Positions 9,401-16,513 of a DNA stretch of 63,662 nucleotides are shown piece after piece. Source of the DNA: Gammaproteobacteria bacterium. Its GTDB lineage: Bacteria; Pseudomonadota; Gammaproteobacteria; Steroidobacterales; GCA-2729495. Position 1 is the stretch's first letter. The number at the start of each line of letters is the position of its first letter. The notes below the pieces were generated by a model, which saw only the letters and a program-made list of their open reading frames with translations, was not told the DNA's origin and searched no databases. A program made the translations under genes and the position numbers. Where the stretch lies: NCBI GenBank assembly GCA_013001905.1, contig JABDLC010000030.1, positions 1 through 63,662 on the forward strand, written 5' to 3'.

Positions 9401-12007
9401 GTTGTCCAGATCAGCATCGAGACGGTCCAGCGGATCGAGCCCGTTGATAATTTCGAATCCGTCACGTATCAGATCGTTATCGCTGTCAGGATCGGCAGGG
9501 TCCGTTGCGTAGTTGCGGACCTCAACCCCGTCAAAAATCGCATCGCTGTCGCTGTCGGGGTCGAACGGGTCGGTGTTGTAGCCGTACTCTTCCAGATTGG
9601 TCAGGCTGTCAAAATCCGGATCCAGCGATGCATCCGAAGGGTCAGCAGGGTCAAAGCCGTTTTCCAGCTCCCAGTCATCGCGCATGCCGTCGCCATCGGC
9701 ATCGACCGGTGTGATGCGGAAATTGTCGATGCGCACGCAGCGACAGCCGGACGCGATCGCAGCCCGGTCAAACTCAAAGCGGTATTCATGGAACCCGGCG
9801 GGCACAGTCACGGTTACATTGCGTTTCCAGGCCCGTGGCAGACCGCTGCCGAAATAAACGGCTTGGTCGTCTGCATACAAGCGGAATTCGTTATTGAAAA
9901 AAGTACCGTTGGTCGAATTCAGAAAGATGTCGAAAGATATGTCCGACTCGCTGTGCACGGTCTCAAACTGAATCTTAGCGATCTCATTGGTCGGGCTGAT
10001 CGGGCCTGATTCGATGCTCTGACTGCCGTCGCTTGCGACTACCGTGGTGATCGCGAAGCCGCCGTCAGCATCGGCGGGAACAAACCAACCCGGGGGAAGC
10101 GTTGTAGCCTCAAACGACTCGACGTAGTTGTCATTTAAAGGTGGCGTTGACGTTGCGTCGTTCGGGTCGGTGCCAAGCCGTGACTCGCCATAACTGGAGA
10201 CACCGTCGCCGTCCGGATCCAGGTCGCGATCGCTGCTGTCGAGCGGGTCAAGACCGTTGCCCGCTTCATAGCCGTCAGACATGTCATCGCCGTCAGTATC
10301 CGAATTGAGCGCATCGGTGCCGAACACATCAATCTCATCGCCGTCCGCCAGCCCGTCGCTGTCGGTGTCAGCAGAGAACGGGTTAGTGCCCGCCTCAAAC
10401 TCCTCAATATTAGACAGCCCGTCTGCGTCAGGGTCGAGCGCGGCGTCGGTCGGGTCGGACGGGTCGAGTCCGTTCGCCAATTCCCAGTCGTCCCGGATCA
10501 GGTCACCGTCCGCATCAAGCGTGGTGAAACGGATGTTGTCGATGCGCACACAGCCGCAACCGAAATTGTTGTTGAGATCAAATTCAAAGCGGTATTCGTG
10601 CAGACCGTTATCAATCTCGAAAACCGGTGAGCGCAGCCAGCCGCGCGGCATGTCCAGCGGACTCCAGACCAGTTCATCGTCAATATAAAACCGGAATTCG
10701 GAAACAAAGCTGCTGTTCTGCGCATTCAGGTACACATCAAACTGCAACTCGGTATCGCGATGAACGAGGGGGAATTGAATTGCAGCCTGCTGGCCTGAAG
10801 GTGAGATCTGTTCAGACTCAAGGCTCCACACACCGTCTCTCGCAACCACATCTGTGGGTACAAAACCGGCTTCGGCGTAGGACGGCACCACCCAGTTGGG
10901 CGGGATCGCGCCGGCTTCAAATGATTCCTGATAGTTGTCGGTGAACGGCGGTGTTGACTCCGGGTCGGCCGGATCTGTGCCGAGCACGAATTCCCCGTAG
11001 TTGCTAACGCCGTCCAAATCCAGATCGGCATCGGCATCATCTGCATTGGCGGGATTGAGACCGTTGCTGACTTCGTAGCCGTCCGGCATTTGATCATCGT
11101 CGCTGTCCGTATCGAGCGGATCGCTGCCGTATAGATTGACCTCATCGCCGTCGGTCACGCCATCCGCGTCGCTGTCCGGCACAAACAGGCCGGTGCCGTT
11201 GAGGAATTCATCCAGATTGCTAAGCCCGTCGCTGTCGGCATCCTGGGCCGCATCGGCGGGATCATTCGGGTTCAGGCCATTGGCTAATTCAAATTCATCG
11301 CTCAGGCCGTCGAGGTCGGTGTCGAGTGATGTGAATACAATGTCGTCGATCCGCAGGCACTTGCAGCCCTGTGTGACCGACTGAACTTCACGGTAGTTGA
11401 AACGGATCTCGTGATAGCCGGCATCAAGCGTGAGCGTCGGCGACGGCCGCCACGCGCGAATATCGGCAATGGCGTTAAAGACGAGTTCATCGTCGATGTA
11501 GACGCGGATGGTGTCGTTAAAGGTAGCGTTCAGGTACCAGCGGAAATCGAGTTCGGATTCCGGTATGAACACCGGCAGGACGATGTCAGCCTCGCCGTTT
11601 TGCGGCACGGGTTCGGTAACGATGCTCCAGTCGCCGTCCCAGGCGCTGATGTTGTCAGGCGAAAAAGCGTAGTCGCTGCCGGTTGGCGTAAACCACGGGG
11701 CGGGGATGACGCCGGTCTCAAACGATTCCTGATAATTGGCAACGAGCAGGGGTAGCGATAAACCGTCGTTCGGGTCGCTGCTGAGGTGGAATTCACCCTT
11801 GTTCGGCACGCCATCGTTATCGTTGTCGAGATCGGCGTCGGCAGGGTCGGCCGGGTTCAGGCCGTTGGCGAGCTCCCACGTGTCGAGCATATTGTCGGCA
11901 TCGGCGTCTTCAGCCGGTGTCAACGCAGTCGCAAGTGATGGCGTCAACACAAGCAACCATGTGGCGATGAAAAGACGATTGAAACCGCTCTTATTAAAGC
12001 GTGTCAT
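6452..12007 (-). CDS. giant secreted Asp-rich repeat protein B, paralogue of A
   Basis: The 1851-residue protein uses the ATG at 12007, which has an AGGGGA ribosome site and is followed by a signal peptide ending ATA at about residue 28. The longer open frame to 12103 has no such site and would bury the signal peptide. The mature start [18 protein letters not shown] nearly matches protein A. Seven modules start at F96, F363, F632, F903, F1166, F1432 and F1697. CxC pairs lie at 215/217, 484/486, 755/757, 1285/1287 and 1550/1552 and are again missing from modules 4 and 7. Each module resembles the same-numbered module of protein A more than its own neighbours. Asp-rich DxDGDG segments imply binding of many calcium ions outside the cell. 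No anchor domain is seen at the C-terminus. It is first in the two-gene transcription unit. Confidence 0.85.
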   Translation of the reverse strand: MTRFNKSGFNRLFIATWLLVLTPSLATALTPAEDADADNMLDTWELANGLNPADPADADLDNDNDGVPNKGEFHLSSDPNDGLSLPLLVANYQESFETGVIPAPWFTPTGSDYAFSPDNISAWDGDWSIVTEPVPQNGEADIVLPVFIPESELDFRWYLNATFNDTIRVYIDDELVFNAIADIRAWRPSPTLTLDAGYHEIRFNYREVQSVTQGCKCLRIDDIVFTSLDTDLDGLSDEFELANGLNPNDPADAAQDADSDGLSNLDEFLNGTGLFVPDSDADGVTDGDEVNLYGSDPLDTDSDDDQMPDGYEVSNGLNPANADDADADLDLDGVSNYGEFVLGTDPADPESTPPFTDNYQESFEAGAIPPNWVVPSYAEAGFVPTDVVARDGVWSLESEQISPSGQQAAIQFPLVHRDTELQFDVYLNAQNSSFVSEFRFYIDDELVWSPLDMPRGWLRSPVFEIDNGLHEYRFEFDLNNNFGCGCVRIDNIRFTTLDADGDLIRDDWELANGLDPSDPTDAALDPDADGLSNIEEFEAGTNPFSADTDSDGLADGDEIDVFGTDALNSDTDGDDMSDGYEAGNGLDPLDSSDRDLDPDGDGVSSYGESRLGTDPNDATSTPPLNDNYVESFEATTLPPGWFVPADADGGFAITTVVASDGSQSIESGPISPTNEIAKIQFETVHSESDISFDIFLNSTNGTFFNNEFRLYADDQAVYFGSGLPRAWKRNVTVTVPAGFHEYRFEFDRAAIASGCRCVRIDNFRITPVDADGDGMRDDWELENGFDPADPSDASLDPDFDSLTNLEEYGYNTDPFDPDSDSDAIFDGVEVRNYATDPADPDSDNDLIRDGFEIINGLDPLDRLDADLDNDNDGFTNVQEYRLESDLSDPASTPVASVGFVEDFEDALSIAWYNPEGGPEEWQLSPVDSTGGSNSFQNKQDPDTGTKSVEFMFYSTAGTIDFDYRVLEGVYDNGLDVLFVTIDGRRWLAQRTATDWQNFSFLLEEGIHTIRFTHRGERALNFALIDNVRFTGADADQDGMGDAYEIANGLDITDPTDADTDLDGDGLTNIEEYWLNIPANSADTDGDGVNDGDEISIYMTDPTAVDTDGDGLDDGYEATNGLDPTASNRAVDTDGDLIDDVSEFNVGTDPFDAASTPPFTDDYVESFESGVLPANWTVPASATAGFVPTQVTANDGSWSIESEQISQNFQQSIVEFSLAQHDSSLAFDIFVNSFNSQVEFELYIDDELLWAPSSLARGWVTAPTFYVDAGYHTYRFVFDRVGTGGCRCVRLDNIRFTQTDLDDDGIRDDFELANGLNPGDPADALLDADGDGLSNREEFELGFDLFAADGDGDGLNDGDELAAGTNLSDSDSDDDQLTDGYEVSNGLDPLNPLDAYRDTDGDGVHNLGEQRLGRDPQVAEPLPPTIDSLAVDFEDGLVPADWFVPVDADNGWQATNVTGRASTWSLESGALANNGQAVIALPVTTYLSDLEFFHYWNAGNGDFFRVVIDGETAYEVTNAARGWIKAPTIALPEGYNEIRFEHSEAGGGGGCECTRIDDIQITRMDTDGDGLRDDYEIAMGLDPADPADGEADTDSDGLDLAAEVAAGTNPNSTDSDLDGVNDGDEVNIWFSNPASADTDNDLLPDGWEITNGLDPSRTNEESTDSDADGVTDFFEFWLGSDPLDAASLPATGNVSESFESGGSSLPPGWYGPDFSTSAFGEWRYSTAAADVGVRSLRTRNFNPASSEQDETRTVSWTFYTKTAALSLRHNLITTYNYSNPTLEIRLDGESLLTRRPFTTSGWQELNEADPVRPIVLQPGLHTLQLVFSGRRQNESNAYIDNVQLIEIGSTAP
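6455..11737 (-). repeat. seven in-frame ~800-bp coding repeats of protein B
   Basis: Residues 91-1851 form seven modules with anchor spacings of 267, 269, 271, 263, 266 and 265 residues. The spacing profile, including the long third and short fourth intervals, copies that of protein A. Module 4 uses a different wording (EDFED...WYNP, later GTIDFDYR) in both proteins. Confidence 0.85.
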
Positions 12008-12130
12008 TCTGGTCCCCTGAATGCCCCCCTGCTGACCCTGAATCAGCGAATTCACAGCATATACCAAAACTAGGAATTGCCACGGTGCAGCGCCAAATAT
12101 CAATAGTTTATGTCAAATAAAACGGCCGCT

Positions 12131-12136
12131 TATACT
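12131..12136 (+). promoter_or_regulatory. -10 box for the SDR gene, possibly giving a leaderless mRNA
   Basis: TATACT stands 7 nt before the ATG at 12144, and no convincing Shine-Dalgarno sequence fits between. With normal spacing the transcript would begin at or next to the A of ATG. The -35 region (TTATGT at 12108-12113, 17-nt spacer) is poor. Confidence 0.35.
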
Positions 12137-12143
12137 TGCGGAC

Positions 12144-12854
12144 ATGAGTACTGTGCTGATTACGGGCGCAAATCGCGGCATCGGGCTGGAGTTGTGCCGG
12201 CAATACCTGTCGAAAGATTGGCAGGTTATGGCGACCTGCCGCGCGCCCGCTGCGGCCGACGAACTGCAGTCACTGCAGAATGCGCATCCGCGACTGGAAG
12301 TATTTGCGCTTGATGTCACGGATCTCGCTGCGATCGACAAGCTCGCGGCGAAGCTGGAGGGTCGGCCGATTGATGTCCTGATTAACAATGCCGGTATTGT
12401 CGGCCCGGTGCCGGTTCCCGAACACATTGAGCGCCAGCATTTCGGCACCCTCGACTTTGATCTGTGGGAGCAGGTGTTGCGCACGAATACTTTCGGCCCG
12501 GTGAAACTAAGCGAAGCTCTGTTGCCGAATATTCTCGCCGGTGAGCTGAAAAAGATCGTCACGCTCTCGAGCACCGTGGGATCGATCGTCGAGCGCGATA
12601 CGCCGGCATTCGCGTATGCAACGAGTAAGACCGCAGTGAACAAGGCGATGACCCTGCTCGCCGGAGTGTTGCGGGAGCAGGGTGTGACGGTCGCTCTGGT
12701 TTGCCCGGGTTACGTCAAGACACGGCTGGATTTCGGCACGGCTGATGTCGAGATCGCAGACAGCGCCGGCGCACTCATACAGCGCATCGATCAGTTTACG
12801 CTGGCCGATTCCGGCACGTTCACACGCTATAACGGTGAAACGATTGCCTGGTAG
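12144..12854 (+). CDS. short-chain dehydrogenase/reductase
   Basis: The 236-residue protein is a classical SDR. The cofactor-binding loop TGANRGIG is at residues 7-14, the adenine-contact acid in DVTD near 57-60 and NNAG at 81-84. Catalytic Asn115, Ser142/143, Tyr158 and Lys162 (YATSK) are in place, followed by CPGYVKT. Arg11 in the glycine loop and Arg33 favour NADP(H), which is an inference. It resembles the small cytosolic carbonyl-reductase group (CsgA/sniffer-like). The substrate is unknown. It is divergent from the repeat-protein genes, with 136 nt between starts, and convergent with folE, 25 nt away. Confidence 0.9.
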   Translation: MSTVLITGANRGIGLELCRQYLSKDWQVMATCRAPAAADELQSLQNAHPRLEVFALDVTDLAAIDKLAAKLEGRPIDVLINNAGIVGPVPVPEHIERQHFGTLDFDLWEQVLRTNTFGPVKLSEALLPNILAGELKKIVTLSSTVGSIVERDTPAFAYATSKTAVNKAMTLLAGVLREQGVTVALVCPGYVKTRLDFGTADVEIADSAGALIQRIDQFTLADSGTFTRYNGETIAW

Positions 12855-12879
12855 CCTGCTGCGGCCGTAATGCTGTTGA

Positions 12880-13602
12880 TCAGCTTTTCAGGCCGAGCAG
12901 AAACTCGCGACGTGTCTCCGGGTTGATTTTGAATGCGCCGCCAAGCGATGTGGTGCTGGTCTGACTGTTGCTGTCCATCACGCCGCGGGCCTTCACGCAG
13001 AAGTGGGTCGCGGTAATGCTGACCGCAACGTCATCCGTTTCGAGCAATGTCTGTAACGCGACCATGATTTGCTCGTTCAGACGCTCCTGCACCTGAGGGC
13101 GTTGTGCGAAAAACCGCACGATACGGTTTATTTTAGACAGCCCGACGACCTTGTCCGACGGAATATAGGCGACGGTTGCACAGCCATCAATGGTGACCAG
13201 ATGATGCTCGCAGGTAGAGGCCAGATCGATGTCTGATACCCGCACCATTTCATCGACCTGCATCTTGTTCTCGATCACGGTAATCCGCGGGAAGTTGCTG
13301 TAGTCCAGCCCGCTGAAGATTTCATTGACGTACATCTTGGCAACGCGTCGAGGCGTGTCGCAGAGGCTGTCATCGGTCAGATCAAGACCGAGTACCTGCA
13401 GAATTTCTGTGAAGTTCTTTTCAATGACCGCACGCTTTTGCTCGGCGTTCAGCGCGACCGGCACGGTGGGCGTTTCAAGTCCGCGCTCCGCGAGTGCGGC
13501 TTTGACAAGCACGGCTTCGGGCCGCAGCCCGTGGTTTTCTTCTTCTAAGCTATGGGTGAAATCGTAATTCGCTGTGGCAGCGACTCCGCTAATCGGGCTC
13601 AT
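12880..13602 (-). CDS. folE: GTP cyclohydrolase I
   Basis: FolE converts GTP to 7,8-dihydroneopterin triphosphate, the entry step to folate and other pterins, as a cytosolic decamer. The 240-residue protein carries the zinc ligands in CEHH (Cys131, His134) and Cys202 of the FCVKARG motif. A run of STTSLGGAF near the end is typical of the family. The start at 13602 is chosen because GGAGAAG lies 5 nt upstream; a further in-frame start at 13626 lacks a ribosome site. The first ~40 residues extend beyond the E. coli enzyme. It lies 153 nt after ttcA on the same strand. Confidence 0.95.
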   Translation of the reverse strand: MSPISGVAATANYDFTHSLEEENHGLRPEAVLVKAALAERGLETPTVPVALNAEQKRAVIEKNFTEILQVLGLDLTDDSLCDTPRRVAKMYVNEIFSGLDYSNFPRITVIENKMQVDEMVRVSDIDLASTCEHHLVTIDGCATVAYIPSDKVVGLSKINRIVRFFAQRPQVQERLNEQIMVALQTLLETDDVAVSITATHFCVKARGVMDSNSQTSTTSLGGAFKINPETRREFLLGLKS

Positions 13603-13755
13603 GGTTCTTCTCCGGCAGCCAGGCACATTGCTGTGAGGCCTGTAGTCCGTGCGCCCGAGCCTGCCTCCGGCGCCCCTGAGTATTATTTCGCTGCGGGCGC
13701 GGCATCGGTTTCAGCGGTATGCAGGCCGGCTAAACCACTGAAAATGAATGTGAAA

Positions 13756-14655
13756 TTAGACGCGTTTGCGGGCCGGAACGAAGTGCAGCGGCGTTTCCGG
13801 GCCACTGCTGCGGCTGGTTTCGTCCGTCTCGTGAGCATACGGCGCACGTTCGCCGCTGCGATCCAGCTGCAGGTCTGTGAAATTGAAGAGCGCCGCATCC
13901 GCGAGCTGACTGGGCGCAATATTCTGCATGGCGCGGAAAATATTATTGCTGCGACCCGGCGCGGTTCTTTCCCACTCGGCGATCATCGCTTTGATGTGCT
14001 GCCGTTGGAGATTTTCCTGCGAGCCGCACAGGTTGCACGGAATGATGGGGAAGTCTTTCAGCTTCGCGTACTTGGCGATATCTTTTTCACGGCAATACGC
14101 GAGTGGCCGTATAACCACGTTGCGCTGATCGTCGGCCAGCAGCTTGGGCGGCATCGCAGCCATGCGGCCGCCGTAAAAAAGATTCAGAAACAGCGTTTCG
14201 ATAATGTCATCACGATGATGGCCCAGCGCTATTTTCGTGGCGCCGATTTTTTCCGCGAACGCATACAGTGTGCCGCGTCGTAACCGGGAGCAGAGGCCGC
14301 ACGTGGTTTTACCTTCCGGAATCTTGTCTTTGACGATTGAGTAGGTGTCTTTTTCGACGATGTGGTACTCGATGCCGAGCGTGTCGAGGTAGTCGGGCAG
14401 CACGTGTTCCGGGAAGCCCGGCTGCTTCTGGTCCATGTTGACGGCTACAAGCTCAAAGTCGATGGGTGCGTTGTGCCGCAAACCCCGCAGGATATCCAGC
14501 AGCGCATAGGAGTCCTTGCCGCCTGACAGGCAGACCATGATCCGGTCGCCCGCACTGATCATTTCGTAATCGGCAATGGCGGCGCCCGCGTTGCGACGCA
14601 GGCGTTTCTGCAACTTGTTGAAATCGGTTTTCTTTTTACCGGTCAGCGTCAACAT
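13756..14655 (-). CDS. ttcA: tRNA 2-thiocytidine(32) synthetase
   Basis: TtcA thiolates cytidine 32 in certain tRNAs using ATP and a 4Fe-4S cluster. The 299-residue protein shows the PP-loop SGGKDS at 44-49, the cluster cysteines Cys119 and Cys122 (CGLC), and Cys207/Cys210 (CNLC), the latter pair containing the third ligand. GHHRDD near 145-150 is also characteristic. The C-terminal ~40 residues after the conserved [10 protein letters not shown] stretch are of low conservation. The gene starts only 5 nt after the stop of the sulfotransferase-like gene, so the two are almost certainly co-transcribed. Confidence 0.95.
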   Translation of the reverse strand: MLTLTGKKKTDFNKLQKRLRRNAGAAIADYEMISAGDRIMVCLSGGKDSYALLDILRGLRHNAPIDFELVAVNMDQKQPGFPEHVLPDYLDTLGIEYHIVEKDTYSIVKDKIPEGKTTCGLCSRLRRGTLYAFAEKIGATKIALGHHRDDIIETLFLNLFYGGRMAAMPPKLLADDQRNVVIRPLAYCREKDIAKYAKLKDFPIIPCNLCGSQENLQRQHIKAMIAEWERTAPGRSNNIFRAMQNIAPSQLADAALFNFTDLQLDRSGERAPYAHETDETSRSSGPETPLHFVPARKRV

Positions 14656-14660
14656 GGTAT

Positions 14661-15362
14661 TTAGTCTGCAGCCCGTGCCTGCAGCTCCGTGTACAGCTGC
14701 TTAACAGCCGCGGGCATTTCGACATCCACAGGCGCGCCGGCCTGGTTGCGCAGTGCCGGATCGAAAAACTGCCTACCCTGTTCAGCTCGTTCCGGATCGA
14801 GGCCGAGATTGATGAGTTGGCGGATGACGCTGTCCAGATACGCGGTGTCATCAGCGTCGAAGTCCACCAGCGCGAACGAATGCTCATCCGCAAGTTTCAG
14901 CAGGCGTTCGTTGTAACGTCGCCAGAGTTCCCAGCCCGCTTCGACCGGGCTGTCATCGCGATTGTGTAATGACAGTGCAACCCGATGAGGATGTCGAAAC
15001 GTGCCGATGAACCGGGGTTTATCGAGTACCTCAAGCCAGAAGGGCAAAGTAAAGAGTGCGCGGGGGTCTTTGAAGCCCCAGTGGCGTGCGCCGCGGCTGC
15101 TGAGTTCGGTTACGATCGCGTCACGTTCCTGCGCCTGTTCCTTCGTCCAGGTGGAGGTGACGACCGGATCGTTCCATGCGCCGCCATGACTTTTCAGCAA
15201 ATGATCGTTGAGGAAAACAATGCGACCGTTCTCGCGATTGCCGCGGCGGTTGTGAAGATTCTCAGTAAAGACCTCACCCAGCTCGACACCGAGCCCCTGC
15301 ATGATGCCCGTCAGACAACTGGTGCCGCTGCGGTGCATGCCGAGTACGCAGATACAACTCAT
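14661..15362 (-). CDS. sulfotransferase-family protein
   Basis: The 233-residue protein opens with a P-loop-like 5'-phosphosulfate site, GMHRSGTS at residues 8-15, as in PAPS-dependent sulfotransferases and their bacterial relatives. A later [17 protein letters not shown] is a good match to the 3'-phosphate-binding segment (RxP...S). The length fits a single small domain. The ATG at 15362 is preferred, with AGGA 8 nt upstream; a TTG at 15365 directly precedes it. The acceptor is unknown. It sits immediately upstream of ttcA. A nucleoside kinase-like or other P-loop role is less likely. Confidence 0.75.
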   Translation of the reverse strand: MSCICVLGMHRSGTSCLTGIMQGLGVELGEVFTENLHNRRGNRENGRIVFLNDHLLKSHGGAWNDPVVTSTWTKEQAQERDAIVTELSSRGARHWGFKDPRALFTLPFWLEVLDKPRFIGTFRHPHRVALSLHNRDDSPVEAGWELWRRYNERLLKLADEHSFALVDFDADDTAYLDSVIRQLINLGLDPERAEQGRQFFDPALRNQAGAPVDVEMPAAVKQLYTELQARAAD

Positions 15363-15436
15363 CAATCGTGTCCTGAAGTTTTGAAGTCTGTAAGTATTCT
15401 ATTAGCGTGCTGAAACGCCTGAATCGGGCAGGGATT

Positions 15437-16321
15437 CTAACCGTTCTGAGTCTGCAGCCGGGACAGCATTTGGCCCAATGCGGTCTGCCAGACCGGCGGC
15501 TGCAGCCCCAGCAATTCCGTGGTCAGGTAGGTATTCAGCACGCTGTAGGCAGGCCGGGGGGCAGGGGCGCCGTATTCAGCAGTGCTGACCGGGCTGATGT
15601 CGGGCACTTTATTCAGTAGACCGATGGCCTGCGCCGTGTTGAAGATCTCCCGGGCAAAATCGAACCATGAGCAATTGCCGGCATCGGCGTAGTGCAGCAC
15701 GTGCGCGTCCGGCCAGCGATCGGCGAGCGCCCAGACCGCCAGCGCCAGATTGCGCGCATAGGTGGGGGAGCCGATCTGGTCATCGACCACTCTGAGTTCG
15801 TCGTGACTGTTGCCGAGTCGCAACATGGTCTTGACGAAGTTGTGACCGTGCTCGCTGTAGACCCAGCTGGTGCGGAACACGCGCGCGATGTCGCCCGCCT
15901 CGAGCGCGGCCTGTTCGCCTGCCAGTTTGCTGCGGCCGTAGACACTGCCGGGGCCGGTCGGGTCTGCGGGGCTGAGCGGTTTGGAGCCGTCGCCGGGGAA
16001 CACAAAATCAGTCGAAATCTGTATCAGCCGGCTGTCATGATCGCGGCAGCTGCGCGCAAGCTCGGCGACCGCATCACCGTTAATCTGATGTGCTGCCTCA
16101 CTTTCATCCTCTGCGCGGTCAACAGCGGTAAAGGCGGCCGCATTGATCACTATATCGGGCTGATGCTCCTGCATGGCTTTTTGCACCGCGGCAGCCGAGG
16201 TGATATCCAGCATCTCCCGGTCGAGTGAGATGAGCCGGACACCGCCCGGAGTGGTGTCCTTGAGTGATCGGCCCAGTTGCCCGTCGGCACCGGTCAGCAG
16301 AATTGTGGTCGTGCCGGTCAT
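15437..16321 (-). CDS. rfbD: dTDP-4-dehydrorhamnose reductase
   Basis: This enzyme makes dTDP-L-rhamnose, the last step of the RmlABCD pathway, for envelope polysaccharides. The 294-residue protein has the NAD(P)-binding GADGQLGR motif near the N-terminus, STDFVF, and the catalytic YGRSK (YxxxK), with an ISPVSTAEY..PRP signature in the C-terminal half. ATG at 16321 is used; a GTG at 16330 is also possible and neither has a clear ribosome site. It stands alone: rmlA, B and C are not in the window. It is upstream of the sulfotransferase-ttcA pair on the same strand, with a 74-nt gap. Confidence 0.88.
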   Translation of the reverse strand: MTGTTTILLTGADGQLGRSLKDTTPGGVRLISLDREMLDITSAAAVQKAMQEHQPDIVINAAAFTAVDRAEDESEAAHQINGDAVAELARSCRDHDSRLIQISTDFVFPGDGSKPLSPADPTGPGSVYGRSKLAGEQAALEAGDIARVFRTSWVYSEHGHNFVKTMLRLGNSHDELRVVDDQIGSPTYARNLALAVWALADRWPDAHVLHYADAGNCSWFDFAREIFNTAQAIGLLNKVPDISPVSTAEYGAPAPRPAYSVLNTYLTTELLGLQPPVWQTALGQMLSRLQTQNG

Positions 16322-16427
16322 GGGTCGCACTATAACAAGGTGCAGTGACTACATAGATACATGCGCAACAGCGTTGCCGGCCCTGCCCATCGCGATTGAA
16401 CGTGCTGTCGGTTTTCTGCGACAAGGG

Positions 16428-16457
16428 TTGCACTACATCGGACGATTGCCCAATAAT
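16428..16457 (+). promoter_or_regulatory. possible promoter of the TonB receptor gene
   Basis: TTGCAC at 16428 and AATAAT at 16452 are separated by 18 nt, 57 nt before the ATG. The -35 half is weak, so this is a suggestion only. Confidence 0.3.
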
Positions 16458-16513
16458 CGTCTGCGAATCAGGCGCCACACCGAGCGCCCGCGTTATGGGG
16501 GAGAAATCCACGC

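Larger units (their letters stand above)
847..12007 (-). repeat. tandem whole-gene duplication of the seven-module protein
   Basis: Two adjacent genes on the same strand encode proteins of nearly equal length that align from signal peptide to last residue with the same module order, the same CxC pattern and the same linker classes. The common ancestor therefore already had seven modules. Divergence is considerable, so the duplication is not recent. Confidence 0.8.

Noticed and set aside
847-12007. CRISPR or recent tandem DNA repeat in the repeat-protein genes
   Set aside because: The repeat unit is about 800 bp, diverged at DNA level, in frame and protein-coding. There are no short direct repeats with unique spacers.
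12062-12090. Sigma54-like GTGGCA...GTTTTGG on the minus strand before giant protein B
   Set aside because: The -12 element lacks the required GC and the spacing does not fit.
12008-12103. 32-residue N-terminal extension of giant protein B
   Set aside because: It has no ribosome site and would place the signal peptide internally; the ATG at 12007 has AGGGGA upstream and mirrors the start of protein A.
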